From: Aaosphaeria pasadenensis
Lineage: Eukaryota > Ascomycota > Dothideomycetes > Pleosporales
DNA: 64,000 bases
Reading direction: 5' to 3'
NCBI GenBank assembly: GCA_022813625.1
Contig: JAKLMB010000054.1
Span: 1-64,000, forward strand
A program made the translations under genes and the position numbers. This document shows, one piece after another, positions 48,878 through 61,162 of this stretch. A model generated the notes under the pieces. The model saw nothing but the letters and a program-made list of their open reading frames with translations. It was not told the DNA's origin and searched no databases. Within the stretch, counting starts at the first letter, position 1; each line of letters opens with the position of its first letter.

Positions 48878-49404
48878 GTTGTAAATCCGTCTATAACGTT
48901 ACATCCATTGATACCCTCTGGGTGAATTGAGGTCAAACCCTTGCTGTGGGGGTTCAGGTGCCGTGGGGAGTGAGGGAGAGCTTGTGGATGGGATGCGTGC
49001 CTGGTCGCGGGGAAGCAAGTGGGATGCGACGTTCGCTAAAAGTTCGCGTAAGGCTGAATCCGCGTATCAGCCAAGCTTTAAGTTCGCATCCAATCTCGAG
49101 TTTGGTACTTCGTACACAAGAACGTCGTTTTTCCTTGGGTCAGATCACTGAAACGATGACCTAGATGATACTATAGACTGAATCGAGAATTTCATCTTCT
49201 CTTAAATCACATCACGCTGCAGTTGTATATATCAATCAAATATCTGGGCACTCTGCACATGAGTGAAATAACATATGGATATCTCGTAGCCGTGCTACAT
49301 AAATGAGGAAATACGAGTCTATGCAGGTTTTGTATAAATTCAGGACAAGGTATAGAACGCCTGAATGGTAGAACGCCAACGCCATCGCTATGCAAAATCA
49401 ATGC
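48878..49404. other. Intergenic, SRP72 promoter
   Basis: Between the SRP72 start and the 3' end of the TFIIE-alpha gene, both on the minus strand. Nothing else seen. Confidence 0.5.
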
Positions 49405-50691
49405 TTAAACATCGACGAACTCATCTTCGTCGGACTCGTCACCCCCGTCGCCCGTCGACATGCCAGGTGTGACTCCATTTGCCGGCGAGGGTGCAGCAGA
49501 GGATTCAAGTTTGGCGCGTTTAGCATCGGGGGCTCCGTTGGTCTCGGTCGCTGCGTTTGAGACTATTACGTCTTCAAACTCATCATCTTCGTCGTCCGTC
49601 TCGTCTTGCTCCTCCTGCTTGATTCTATCCGCCTCAATCTTGGCGAAAATATCATCCAAGTCAGTTGTTGCAACGTTCTTCTCCTCAGTCTGCTCTGTCT
49701 TAAAGCTCGGCGTAAGACTTCCAGTAGCTTCGGTCTTGATATTTGACTCTCCATAGTCCTGATCTCTGACCGTGGATTTGGTATGCCATTCAGGAAGCAA
49801 GTTTTGCTGTTGGATCTTAGCCTGTCGCTGCGCCTCCGCAATTCTAGCAGCCTCTGACTGTTCTGAATTGGTAGCAATTGAGACGGAAATCTTCTCCGGT
49901 CCAGTAGCAACCCCCCTGACGGCAGTGGGCCGCACGGCAGGTGCTACCACAACTTCGTGTTGGGCGGCGGGATTGAGTTCCTGGTCGCGCGGGAGTTCAA
50001 TGGCGCCATCCACTGCGTCTTGGCCTTCAATTGCGGGTATCACAACCTCATCAATCTGCTGCATAAGATTGAGGATAGGTTTGAAGATCTTATTGAACTT
50101 GGCTGGCACATCACCAGCATCGTGGCCGGCGCCGTCGTCGGCTATTTCGTCGAGCGGGTAGCTGCAATTTTTGCATATGAATCCGGTACCACCGATACGG
50201 TCCGGGATCGGATCAGGGCTGTCCATAGCCTCCAGAGCAGTCCATTGTGATTTGCACCGTTTGCAATTAAAATCCTTCTTCTCCTGTGAAGGGTTGACAT
50301 TCTTCTTGATCTTTTCGTCGAGTACGTGTAAGCGATACTTTGTCGCATCGATTGCGCGGCGGTAGTCGATGTAATAGTATTCTCGGTTGGTAGCCTTCAT
50401 GGCTCCTACTCGGACCTCTTGACGAGTAAAGCTGTTCATGTCAATGAAAGCCGTCGCGGCGCAAGTGTATGGTTAGACATACACTGAAACTAGGCCTCCC
50501 TCTCGCAGTCTTCCTGTGATCCGCTGGGCGCCTTTTTGATTCTTCCCTCCATCAAGCACAGTGACCAAGTCCGATATAGTGAGGGCACCGTGGAATACCA
50601 GCGCATCGATGACTACTATGTGTTCGGTTTCGTAGAACATGCGTACCACCGTCTTAACGAACTGTTTCGCAAGCTGTAGTGGATCTGCCAT
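49405..50691 (-). CDS. TFA1: Transcription initiation factor IIE, alpha subunit
   Basis: Exons 50691-50483 and 50431-49405 (52-base GTATGT intron inside the winged helix) give 411 residues. Residues 1-100 form the TFIIE-alpha winged helix: FYETEHIVVIDALVFHGALT and QRITGRLREGGLVSVFTRQEV. A zinc ribbon follows with CKRC and CKNC pairs about 35 residues apart. The C-terminal half is acidic and repetitive (ETDDEDDEFED, GGDESDEDEFVDV), as in yeast Tfa1. TFIIE recruits and regulates TFIIH at RNA polymerase II promoters in the nucleus. The start codon at 50691 lies 327 bases from the divergent PUS1 start. Confidence 0.96.
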
Positions 50692-51018
50692 GGCGGCGGC
50701 GGCAGCGACAGAGATATATCAAGATCCACTTGGAGTGTAGACCACAGTTGACGTTACTGAATACTGCAGCGTTTGGGGAGTGATATCGTAGCAACACCAA
50801 GTGAAGGAGTAGAGGATCAAAGAAAGATGACCAGTTTCCGTGATGCCAAGCCAGAATTGCTCTTATCGATAAGTGCGCCTGCTTTGCGACTAGTTAACGC
50901 GCGCTTGAAGAATTTCCGGAGCTCCAACTTCCTACTTGCAGAGGAAATTTAAACTGCGATATCTAACACTCTTTGCCCGCCACGACATTATTCGCTCCAT
51001 GCTTGCTCGTCCATCAAG
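50692..51018. promoter_or_regulatory. Divergent promoter of TFIIE-alpha and PUS1
   Basis: 327 bases between two head-to-head housekeeping starts. No TATA box is obvious, in line with a housekeeping bidirectional promoter. Confidence 0.5.
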
Positions 51019-53001
51019 ATGGATGAAGCTTCTGAGCCATCAGCGCAACGCGCTCCAGATTCATCAAAGACTGAAACCCGTGGGGACGGAGGTCAAAATG
51101 GTGACAAGAAACGCAAGTTTGACGACCGCGACCGCAGGAGAGGCAAAGGCAAGCACCTACAGCACGGCAGCCATCCTAATAAGAAGAGAAGTATGGGACG
51201 TAAGGAAGCATCGTAAGTTTGTGCCCTCCGCAATGGCGTGCTTCTCTAACTAAGTAAGCCGTGATCAATTAGATCGCAGAGGCCGCAACGAAGCGCAACA
51301 AGCGAAGCGCAAGGAGAAGGGGGAAGACGAAGATTCCATTCTACCAGCAGCATTTCCGCAAGAGGAATTGGATGCCGAGGCGCGCAGACCAAAACGGAAA
51401 GTTGCTGTACTTCTGGGTTATTCGGGCACAGGGTACAAGGGCATGCAGATCGACAACAAACAGAAGACAATTGAGGGGGATTTGTTCAACGCATTTGTGG
51501 CGGCTGGTGCCATATCTAAAGCTAATGCCGACGATCCCAAGAAATCCTCACTGGTTCGTTGCGCTCGTACTGACAAGGGTGTTCACGCCGCAGGGAATGT
51601 GATCTCTTTGAAGTTGATAATCGAAGAGGAGGACATTGTCGAAAAGATCAACAGCCATCTCTCTGAACAGATCAGGATTTGGGGTATTCAGAGAACCACA
51701 GGTTCTTTCAGCTGCTATCAAGCATGCGACTCACGTTGGTACGAATACCTGATCCCGACTCACTCGTTTCTCCCGCCGCATCCTTCCAGCTTCTTAGGCA
51801 AGAAATTGGAGGAGCTCGCGATTCAGAAAGAGGACCTGGAGAACTACCGTCAACGACAAGCCGAAGTCGCACATTTCTGGCCCGAGACAGAGGAAAAGTA
51901 CATCAAACCGATTTTAGAGAGTCTTGATGACTCGATCCGCCCTCTCGTAGAAGAGGCCCTTTATTCCACCGAAGCCACTGATGCAGCGGAGCCAGATCCA
52001 GTGATTGATGCCGCGACCGAAGAGGGCGTGTTGAACAATGCGAACACGGACGCACCAGCGACCGATGGGGTCTCAAAAGAGGTTGATGAGACTGCACGGG
52101 AAGCATCTGCAGATGGAGTTCAAGAGACAGTTGACAAGATCCAAGAGCAACAGCCTAATATAAAGATGGACGATTCAACAGACGGCACCATTCCGCTCCC
52201 CGACTCTGTCGTTAACAAGCCTGCGCTTGAGACTGCCATCAAAGCCTTGAAGAGGGCATATATGAGTGCCAAGAAGGCCTATCGTATCTCCCCAGAAAGA
52301 CAGAAGCGTGTACAGGATGCCTTGAACATATATCTGGGAACGCACAAGTTTCACAATTACACCGTCCAGAAGAAATTTAATGACCGATCTGCTCAGCGAT
52401 ACATTAAGTCGTTCAAAGTTGCGGAGAAACCCATTATCATCAACGATACGGAATGGCTAAGCTTAAAGATCCATGGTCAGAGTTTCATGATGCATCAGAT
52501 CCGCAAGATGGTTGGAATGGCCTCCCTAACCGTGCGTTGCGGCACAAATCCTGCGATCATGCATGAGTCTTTTGGGAATGTCACAGTCAGGATCCCGAAA
52601 GCTCCAGGACTGGGACTATTACTGGAAAGGCCAGTTTTTGATTCCTACAACGAAAAGCAGGCGAAGCAAAATGGCAGGGATAACATCGACTTCAATAAGT
52701 ATAATAAGGAGATTGAAGATTTCAAGGAGCGAGAGATCTACCAGCGCATCTTCCGCGAAGAATCCGAAGGAAACCAGTATGTTAAATGTCCTTTCCGAAA
52801 GATCATGTTATGTTCTTGTATTGATGCAAATCTAGGTTCAACACGTTTTTCACCCATCTTGACAACTACAAAGATTCAACGTTCTTATTTCTTACCTCCG
52901 GGGGCATTGAAGCGACAAAGAAGAAGCTTGAGAATAAGGCCATACAAGGCAAGTGGGAGGACGAATCGGACGATGAGAATGCTTCTGGTGGAGAAGGATA
53001 G
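51019..53001 (+). CDS. PUS1: tRNA pseudouridine synthase, Pus1/TruA family
   Basis: Exons 51019-51212, 51280-52776 and 52836-53001 give 618 residues. The N-terminus is basic (KKRKFDDRDRRRGKGK) and may hold a nuclear localisation signal. The catalytic domain starts at KVAVLLGYSGTGYKGMQ; CARTDKGVHAAGNVISLK holds the catalytic Asp, and HKFHNYTVQKKF and SFMMHQIRKMVGM are further TruA-family blocks. An acidic insert of about 120 residues (EATDAAEPDPVIDAATEEG onward) divides the domain. The last exon restores NQFNTFFTHLDNYK, a conserved fungal Pus1 end; reading through would give an unrelated tail. The first intron could also use a GTAAGG donor at 51200, changing about five residues. The enzyme modifies several uridines in tRNA and U2 snRNA. 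Confidence 0.94.
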
Positions 53002-53615
53002 GTGACTAGACGCAAAGATATAGACCCATCTCCCATGTCCAGCAGAATAATCTATGCACATTTCTGCATTGACGCCATCTTCTACCCCGTACCTGACCAA
53101 TCTATGAAGAATGTAACCCGTTACTGCTGTCGCCTACTCACGCATCTGAACGAAGATGGTTGTAGCCCCACTGAATATTCTACATTCCCGATGTCATTTG
53201 GTGTTTTCCTACTCGTACGAGGTATGATTAACTGTTGTGAATGACGTTCCGTAAATAGGAACAAGGCGGGAAGGAGTGACTTGGCCGAGATGACAAGCTT
53301 GATCAAGCTTGTTCGGTTGACGACTTAGCGCAACTCTTCAACGGCGATTCGACGTCATATCAGCCAAACGATTGCGGATGCTACGGGAACAAAAACAAAC
53401 CTTATCGACACAGAACTGACGAAACGAATAAATGCTTTGGGTCCAACCGCTTTTTCAGTTACTGCTACACCTTTTTTTCTCTCTTTCTTTCTGGCTCTAG
53501 AATTTCCTCCTACTAGAATTGGGTATTTAATGAGAAGAAGGAAAGACCGCGTTTGGACGAACGTATCTAGTAGTTGATCTCTCACCACATAGTTCGCAAT
53601 CAGCGTATCAAGAAC
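53002..53615. other. Intergenic, promoter of the phosphate carrier gene
   Basis: No gene seen. A T-rich, pyrimidine-rich tract (about 53465-53500) lies upstream of the carrier start. Confidence 0.5.
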
Positions 53616-54810
53616 ATGTCCACCAAATCCGCCCCGCTCGCGCCGCAGCGCAAAATTGAGATGTTCTCAGGAACATATTTTGCCGCATGCACACTCGGTG
53701 GTATGACAGGTACGCGTCTATTCTTCTGGATTTTTTCTTGCGCAATTAATCTAACCTGTACATAGCTTGTGGGCCTACGCATACTATGGTGACTCCGCTT
53801 GATCTGGTACAATCCCTACTTACATACCCACTTCCGCTCCTCTCTATGTACTGATACAAGGGAACAGGTAAAATGTCGTCGCCAGGTTGACGACAAGATC
53901 TACAAATCCAACACACAGGCATGGAAGATGATTTACCGCAATGAGGGGATCCGTGGAATCTTCTTTGGTTGGACGCCTACCTTCATTGGATATTCCTTTC
54001 AAGGAGCCGGGAAATACGGTTTCTACGAGGTTTTCAAGTACCTCTATGGCGACAAATTGGCTCCTGGCGCGAACAAGACCCTTGTTTATCTTGCTGCTTC
54101 AGCCTCTGCAGAGTTCCTGGCAGACATTGCACTTTGTCCTTTGGAGGCGATCAAGGTCCGTATGCAGACTACATTACCACCATTTGCAAACACTTTACGG
54201 GAGGGATGGTCCAAGGTCGTTGCGGAAGAAGGTGTCGCGGGCTTGTACAAGGGGTTGTATCCACTATGGGGACGTCAAATTCCATATACCATGGTTAAGT
54301 TTGCGACATTCGAAAAGGCGGTGGAGCAGATCTACAAGACCCTAGGCAAGCCAAAGGAGTCTTATAATGGCCTACAACAGACTGGAGTGTCCTTCTTGGG
54401 AGGCTACATTGCTGGTATCGGGTGCGCCATTGTGTCGCATCCAGCTGGTAAGTCGTGTTTGAACATTATACGATACACCTTGCTAAAGCAACCAGACGTC
54501 ATGGTCTCGAAATTGAACAGCGATCGCAAGGCTGGTGAGGGTGCCGGGCAAGCAATGTCCAGAATCTACAGCAAGATTGGCTTCGCAGGGCTGTGGAATG
54601 GTTTACCTGTGCGAATCTTTATGATTGGCACACTCACGGTGAGTGTGCAAATCCAAGTGTTGAATGTGCATTTACTGATTAAAAACACAGGCATTCCAAT
54701 GGCTTATCTACGACTCATTCAAAGTGAACCTCGGTGTAAGTAACATGGGCTACTTCCCACATAACAGTCTCTAATGCTTTCTGTAGCTTCCCACAACAGG
54801 CGGGCATTGA
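53616..54810 (+). CDS. MIR1: Mitochondrial phosphate carrier
   Basis: Six exons (53616-53709, 53766-53806, 53868-54447, 54496-54638, 54691-54735, 54787-54810) give 308 residues, the usual length. Three mitochondrial-carrier repeats are present, each with a P-x-[DE]-x-x-K-type signature: TPLDLVKCRRQ, CPLEAIKVRMQ and HPADVMVSKL. GKYGFYEVFKYLYG and RQIPYTMVKFATFE are specific to the phosphate carrier subgroup. It imports phosphate with protons across the inner mitochondrial membrane to support ATP synthesis. The end LGLPTTGGH matches fungal Mir1 proteins. Two very short last exons (45 and 24 bases) are needed to reach it. Confidence 0.95.
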
Positions 54811-55429
54811 AATGTCGGCTATCCCGGCGAATATTCCCTTCGAAGAAAAGCGCAAGAAACCATAGCGCTCTGGTTCTGCATCAGGCATGTGCAACTCGAT
54901 GAGAACCAGCAGCCAATCTTGCTCTCGGCAGTTACTAGGGGCGTTTAACGGACCTCATCTAGGTATCGTTTCTGGGCCAGTGTAGATCTAGATTGATTCA
55001 GTCTGGTGTTTAGGGAGCATTTGTTGAATTTTTTGTGCATAGTTGGATGCGTTTTGTCTTTGGTTGCATTGTTACTCCTCGGTAAATATACGCTTTCTAT
55101 ATTAATAACCTCCTGAATAGGTCCTTTCCATGCAAGAAGGATGCTCAGACTGGCTGAAAATCCATTTCATGGAGTGCTTTGGCCGACATTTACCCGTAGA
55201 CTATCAAGGTAGTTGATTTCTACAAGGTACCCTCGTAGTTTGTATGTATCTTCCCCACACCTCCACATCGGGCATGGGCCTATATCCACCTCATCCCGCT
55301 TTCAAGCTCTCGCGAACCTTGATACGCGAGACAGAATTTGGTAAGAGTGCGGAGGTGATCCTTGACCTTCACTCTGCCTCCTGTCATGCCAAAACTTTAA
55401 CCATGAGTCCCTAACACCGGCTTTGGATC
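54811..55429. other. Intergenic, no gene seen
   Basis: 3' flank of the phosphate carrier gene and promoter of the carboxylesterase gene. Confidence 0.5.
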
Positions 55430-57312
55430 ATGGCATTCGATTCAGGTAGAGCTGCTTCCGGGCCGATAATGGATCATGGAAAGCACCGAAGTGACGACAC
55501 CTACAAATACCCTTTGGGGACCGACTCAAGCAGGTCCAATCTCCTCCTCTCCAGAACCTTCGCAATGGCTCTCCTTACCTTCTTCCTGTTATCATTGTGG
55601 GCCAATTCTGGTTCTGCAGCCCCCCGAACTGGTGTGTGGAATGGTGACCCCCTTGCTCCCACTGTTCGCATTAGGAACGGCACAGTCGAAGGCGTCCATT
55701 CGGCACAATATGCTCAGGATTTCTTTCTTGGAATACCCTTTGCACAACCACCTGTAGGAGAACTGCGCTTCCGTCCTGCCCAGCCAATCGCTTCCGCATG
55801 GACAAGCCCTTTGAATGCAAGGCAATACTCTTCGGCTTGTATAGGATACGGCTCAGATCAATGGCCATATCCGTCCATTTCAGAAGATTGTCTCTACTTG
55901 AATGTTGTTCGGCCATCTGGCTATGAGAATTCGACTCTGCCAGTTGCATTCTGGATCCATGGTGGTGGACTCGCGCAGGGCAGCGCTATCGATCAGCGTT
56001 ACAACATGAGTTTCATTGTGGAAAGGAGTGTAGAGATAGGAAAGCCGATTATTGGTGTCAGCATAAACTACCGACTTAGTATGTTTGGCTTCGTAAATGG
56101 AGAGGAGGTTGTTAAAAGTGGAAATGCCAACTTGGGTTTCAGAGATCAGAGACTTGGACTTGCTTGGGTGCAAGAGAACATTGAAGCCTTTGGAGGTAGG
56201 TTTTACAGTCAATTTAGTCAGTTTGTTGGTATTCTAACTTCATCGCAGGTGACCCCAAGCAAGTGACCATCTTTGGAGAATCTGCGGGCGCTCTCAGTGT
56301 GGGCATGCATCTCACAGCCTACGGCGGCCGCGACGATCACATCTTCCGCGGCGCCATCATGCAATCCGGCAATCCAATCAACTATGGGACTTTTAACTAT
56401 AATGCGAGCAATCTCCTTGTAGCCGGCGAGCACTTCAATTGCCCAGACAAAACCTCTGTCCTCCCCTGTCTTCGCTCTATCGACACAGATACTCTCTCGA
56501 CGTGGATTAATAGCACCCGACGTTCCCTTCGATGGAGCCCCATTATCGATGGCGATTTCATTCAGGGTAAAACCTCTCTCCAACTCGCCTCCGGCGCCTT
56601 CGTCCATGTCCCCATAATCTCAGGCGCCAACTCCGACGAAGGTACAGCCTTCGGCCCAAAGCCCATGAACACGACCTCTCAATTCTTTTCAAATCTGACA
56701 CAAGTTCCCATGCCTGTCCCTTTGACTCCGTCTCAAGCCTCTGCCGTTCTAGCTGCCTATCCATCGAACATAACGTACGGGGCAGTCCCCACAAATCAGC
56801 CTTTGTCTTACACTCCTGGCCCGGGGTACGGGGCCGAAAGTAGACGCTCAGATGCCTACTACGGTGACGTTACTATGATAGCGTCGCGCCGCAAGACGTG
56901 CCAGACGTGGACGGCCAACGGCATCCCAGCATACTGCTACCGCTTCAATACCATCCCGCACGGCCTGCCTGCAGAAATTGGCGCAACTCATTTCCAAGAG
57001 GTAGCTTTCGTGTTCAACAACCAACTGGGCGTTGGGTATGGGTATCCAAATGTGTCCGAGAATCCCTTCAAGGGGATGCCGGAAGGGTATTTTGGTCTCG
57101 CGGAGATGATGAGCGCGGCGTGGATCGGGTTCGTGCACGACGGTGTGCCGAGTGATGGCGGAGCTGCAGAATTCTGGTCGAGCTACGGGGAGGGCAAAAA
57201 CTGGGTTTTCGATGCCAATGTCACGGGGTTGGGGTACGAGGAGAAGGACGATTGGAGGAAGGAGGGGATTGCATTAATCAACTCATGGGATGAAGATGTA
57301 TATCAGCGCTAA
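55430..57312 (+). CDS. Secreted type-B carboxylesterase/lipase
   Basis: Exons 55430-56195 and 56249-57312 give 609 residues from the first ATG. A second in-frame ATG at 55565 starts MALLTFFLLSLWANSGSAAP, a clean signal peptide, and is probably the true start (564 residues); from the upstream ATG the same segment would be internal. The alpha/beta-hydrolase domain has the oxyanion loop WIHGGGL, EDCLYLNVVRP (the type-B signature 2), the nucleophile in FGESAGALS, NSDEGTAF with the acid Glu, and GATHFQEVAFVF with the His. Several N-x-S/T sites suggest glycosylation. It hydrolyses ester bonds in lipids or plant cell-wall esters; the substrate is unknown. Confidence 0.93.
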
Positions 57313-58363
57313 TATTGTGGGATGGAGAGGCGGAGCATCATATTTGATTTAAAACCTATAGTCACGTTCATACCTGGAATCAAGCGATGCCCGAGATCTT
57401 CGTGTACTTCCAGCCCCGGAAGGGGATCAAAGCCTATCTCGTCCACGGGTTGGCAAAGTTATGCATCCATGCTAATAAATAGTCCAATGGCTTTTTTCTA
57501 TCAACATTTCCTTATAGTATCATATTCAGAACTCATGGTGCGCAATGCCTGGGCCCTTTGTCCCCTTTTCTTCCTTTCCCGAAGTACGTCACTTCGGACA
57601 TTAAAATCGTGAATGATTACACACAAAATAGAATCGAGAAAACCATTTCCCCCGCCATTCTGTCCTTCATCCATTAGATTCAAATAAAGACAACCTGAAC
57701 GATGTGTTCGGAACGCCGCGGTCAAGGTTCAAAAGTCTCTCTACTAGACTGCGCATTTGAGTAAACACACGCCAGCGAAAGCTCAAGAGCCGGGTGTATG
57801 GATCAAGTACAGCTGGCTCCAATCGACTCTGGTCAGCTCTCTTATCGATGAAAGAGCGGCGTAACGGAGAAACGAATAATAAAATAATGGCGGCTAACGC
57901 CTAACAATGCTGAGCATGAATGCCTCCCCTCGGCGGAAGAGACCAAGTTCGCGCAGCTTGGTCAAATAGAGAGGAGTTGGTATGCGAACCAAACGAATGC
58001 TCAAGAGGCTGGCAGCAGGAAGAATGGTCCATGGCTGTAAGTACATAACGGTTGAAGATCTGTTAACAGACCGGTCTCAGGACAAGGTCCATAAACATCG
58101 ACATAAGGCTCTCAAGGTATCCAGGTGAAAGATTTAAACTCCAAACAACAACAACAACAAAAGCTCGCTGTGTGTAGGGTTGAGGCGTTTTATTTTCAGA
58201 ATTATTTCGACGCAAGAATACATGTCCGCCTTGTACGTTGATACAACTTGCCGTCGAAGGGCTTGTGGGCCGAACTCGATATCGAATGAAAGCTGAGTGC
58301 TAGTGGTGCTGTTCTAAAATAATGGGTATCACAAAGGTAGGTATCATCAGCTAGTCAGAGCTC
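57313..58363. other. Intergenic between convergent genes
   Basis: 3' flanks of the carboxylesterase (+) and the F-box/WD40 gene (-). A small (AAC)n run lies at about 58143-58158. No gene seen. Confidence 0.5.
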
Positions 58364-60720
58364 TTATGCGCAAGAATCGCTCGCGTCTGCCATCGTAACA
58401 TCGTCGCTGTTCGCCAGAACATTCAAGGTGGAAGGTAGTGCGGCCGAATGCGGCCGAGAATCGTAGTCCATGGCGGAATCTGGCATACTGGCTGGAGTGT
58501 TCGATCGAAAGTCTTCCAAAACATCCTCTTCTGGAGGGGAGAATGACCACACCTTGGTGAGAGTAAGCAAACAATCCCATTGGATGATCGATTCTCGTTG
58601 CACACGGGTGACTTACCTCCATCATGGTCCTGCCCCCTCTGCTAGCCATGATCACACACTTTTCCTCTTCGAAAACGACTCTCCAGACCGCATCTGCAGG
58701 TGTACTCAAATCCCGCACTTGCGTTCCTTTCTTGGTATCCCAGACCTTGACCCTACCATCCGAGCCTCCACTGACTATGCGACTTTTATCGAATTGCAAA
58801 GACGTAACGCTATTATCGTGTGCCGCCAAACGATGTATGGGTTGGCCATCCACAAGATTCCATACTCGTACACTGCCGTCACTTCCGCCGGTTACAAGGG
58901 TATCATCGCGCATTTGTAGTTGACCAACAAGTGACGTGTGACCTTGAAGAATGTGCAAACATCTCCTATTGGTACCGAATTAGCGGTTGGGGTGACTCAA
59001 ACGGGGTTTATTGTGCTGTGAGGGCGGGGAATTGCCGATGCCACATATTGGACTCACCCTTCTGTAGGATCCCATATCCGGACGCTTGTGTCCAAGCTTC
59101 CAGTTGCGATCTTTTTCCCATCGAAGGCAATAGCATAGATTTGACTGAAATGGCCAGTAAGTGTGCGTAAACATTTCCCTTCCGAGATGCTCCAGATTTT
59201 GGCGGTGGTGTCGTAACTACCGCTAACGACAATATCACCGTGCATCTCAAGACATCTGACGCTGGCTTGATGGCCGACGAGAACATGTTTGCAGATGCCC
59301 TTCTTCAAATCCCATATCCTTAGAGTCGTATCTCTTGATCCAGAGATTGCAGTATTGGCGTCGGACATCTTGAGACATCGGACGGTGGACGTATGGCCGC
59401 GCAATATGTGTACTGGTTGGCTGCAATAAGACTGTCAACGGCCGATTCGGAAAATGAACCCAAAGAAGGGAGAACATACCCTGTTGCAAGATTCCAGACT
59501 CGCACGTCGCGGTCACATCCACCACTGACTAGAAGGTCACCCCATGGTACCATTGCCCAAACGCCCATGACGTGGCCTGATAAAGTCTTCTGGTGCTCCC
59601 CGTTGGTATCGAAGACATGAATCTTAGCATTGTCCAATGCCACTACAATGTACTTGTTAGTGAGATGCAGGCTGGTGACGACGCCTTGATCAGGTGTAAT
59701 CTGCCGTTGTTCGCAGATGCCGCCTGAACGCCATGCAGTTTCGACCATATAGCGCTGCTTGAAATGAGATCGATAGGTTGTTGCTTTTGGTCGACGGCGG
59801 GGCGCACTCCTCTTCGCTGCACGGTCGAGACTCTGGGTGCGAAGGTTATCAGAGCCGCTGCTCGATGCTACCGATGCGCTCTCTAATTGATCCTTCAAAG
59901 ACACATCCTCGGATCTCGAGGCCCGGGGGGGCTGTAGCAGCTGCGGAGCCCGAGCATCATAATCCATCTCTTCTGGTATTTCCTCTTCCTCGCTACGCTC
60001 ATCCTTCGACAACGACCGATACGAGTATTTTTGACACAACAGTTTCCAGGCACTGTCATCGTTGACCAGCTCCCGCCACTTCTTCGACACCTGGGACGCG
60101 CGGGCGAGGGTTGTAGGATCATCGACGCATTCTAATATCTGTGAAAAGTGTGTTAGCCTTAGGACCGGCTCTCAGACGCAATGCCAGTGCCGACGTACCC
60201 TGAGACAAAGCTCGGTGGGAAGCACCATGAACGGGTCCTTTTTCAGCCTCGGACTAACGAACTCGGCAACGAAGCTGAGTTCGTGACTGTCGCACAGGTT
60301 CAGTAACTCTCCCAGTAGTCGCAATCGTTCTTCCCGGTTCATGTCACTGAATAAAGACCGTGTATCCTTGATCTGCGAGTCTTCATGTTCTCGTGCGGTG
60401 CTCCAGTCGGGAACTCTAGCGGTGGGTGTCGGGCTTGGTGCAGGAGTGGGCGGCGAGGCGGGCGCGGACTGGAGTAGGTTGTGGGGTAGAGAGGAGTTGG
60501 AAGGGCTCATGGGAGTCAGTATAGGTCTAGGTGCGCCGCGCGACAGCCTGCTCTGTCTCCTAGTTTGAGGGGCAGGTGATTTTGTGGTGGTGTAGTCGGA
60601 GCGCATGGCTGACGAGGAGGCAGAAGCAGAGGCAGAGGCGGCCATGTCTGTGTCAGAATCTAGTTGAAGACCAGGTGTAGTTTGGCCCTCGTTCTGGCCG
60701 AAGTAGTCGTCCTGTTCCAT
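58364..60720 (-). CDS. F-box/WD40 protein, Cdc4-like SCF subunit
   Basis: Exons 60720-60199, 60138-59480, 59420-59058, 58965-58617 and 58552-58364 give 693 residues. The N-terminus is low-complexity (Ala/Ser runs, Pro-rich TPAPSPTPT). An F-box follows at about residues 150-215 (DPFMVLPTELCLR, spliced to ILECVDDPTTLARASQVSKKWREL), preceded by a helical LSFVAEFVSPRLKKD segment typical of the Cdc4/Fbw7 dimerisation region. Seven or so WD40 repeats make up the C-terminal half, for example LRGHTSTVRCLKM with RDTTLRIWDL, and GHFSQIYAIAF with LDTSVRIWD. Such proteins select phosphorylated substrates for SCF ubiquitin ligases, in cell-cycle or nutrient control. Orthology to Cdc4 is a family-level inference. 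Confidence 0.9.
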
Positions 60721-61078
60721 CCTGTCGAGATTGAGCTGAAGTCGTGGAAGTAGCAGCAGTAGCGGAGAGAGAGTGTGTGTGTGTGAATGAGCGTGCGTAG
60801 AACGGTGGGTAGGTGCAGAGGGACTGCCGGGTTCGGTGTCGGAGTTAGTGCTCGCAGGAGGGTATAAAGGATATGACAATGACAACAGAAGAGGGAAAAG
60901 AGGGAACGCAGCCGAAGCGAAAGTAGTGAGAGAGTGTGTGTGGAAAGGGCGACGACAGGTCGCGAATGGCGAGGGAGGACGTTGGTTATGAGTAAGTGGT
61001 TAAGTAAGGAGTTAAATAAGAGGAGACGAAGACGAAGACGAAGAAGAAACAGGAGGGAGGGTCAAGGGGAAGAGGAGG

Positions 61079-61162
61079 GAGTGAGTGAGTGAGTGAGTGA
61101 GTGAGTGTGTGTATGTGGGTGGGTGTGCGTGTGTAAGTGTGCGTGTGTGTGTGTGGAGGTGG
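61079..61162. repeat. (GTGA)n then (GT)n microsatellite
   Basis: About seven GTGA units followed by a run of GT and GTGGGT variants, in the leader of the F-box/WD40 gene. Confidence 0.85.
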
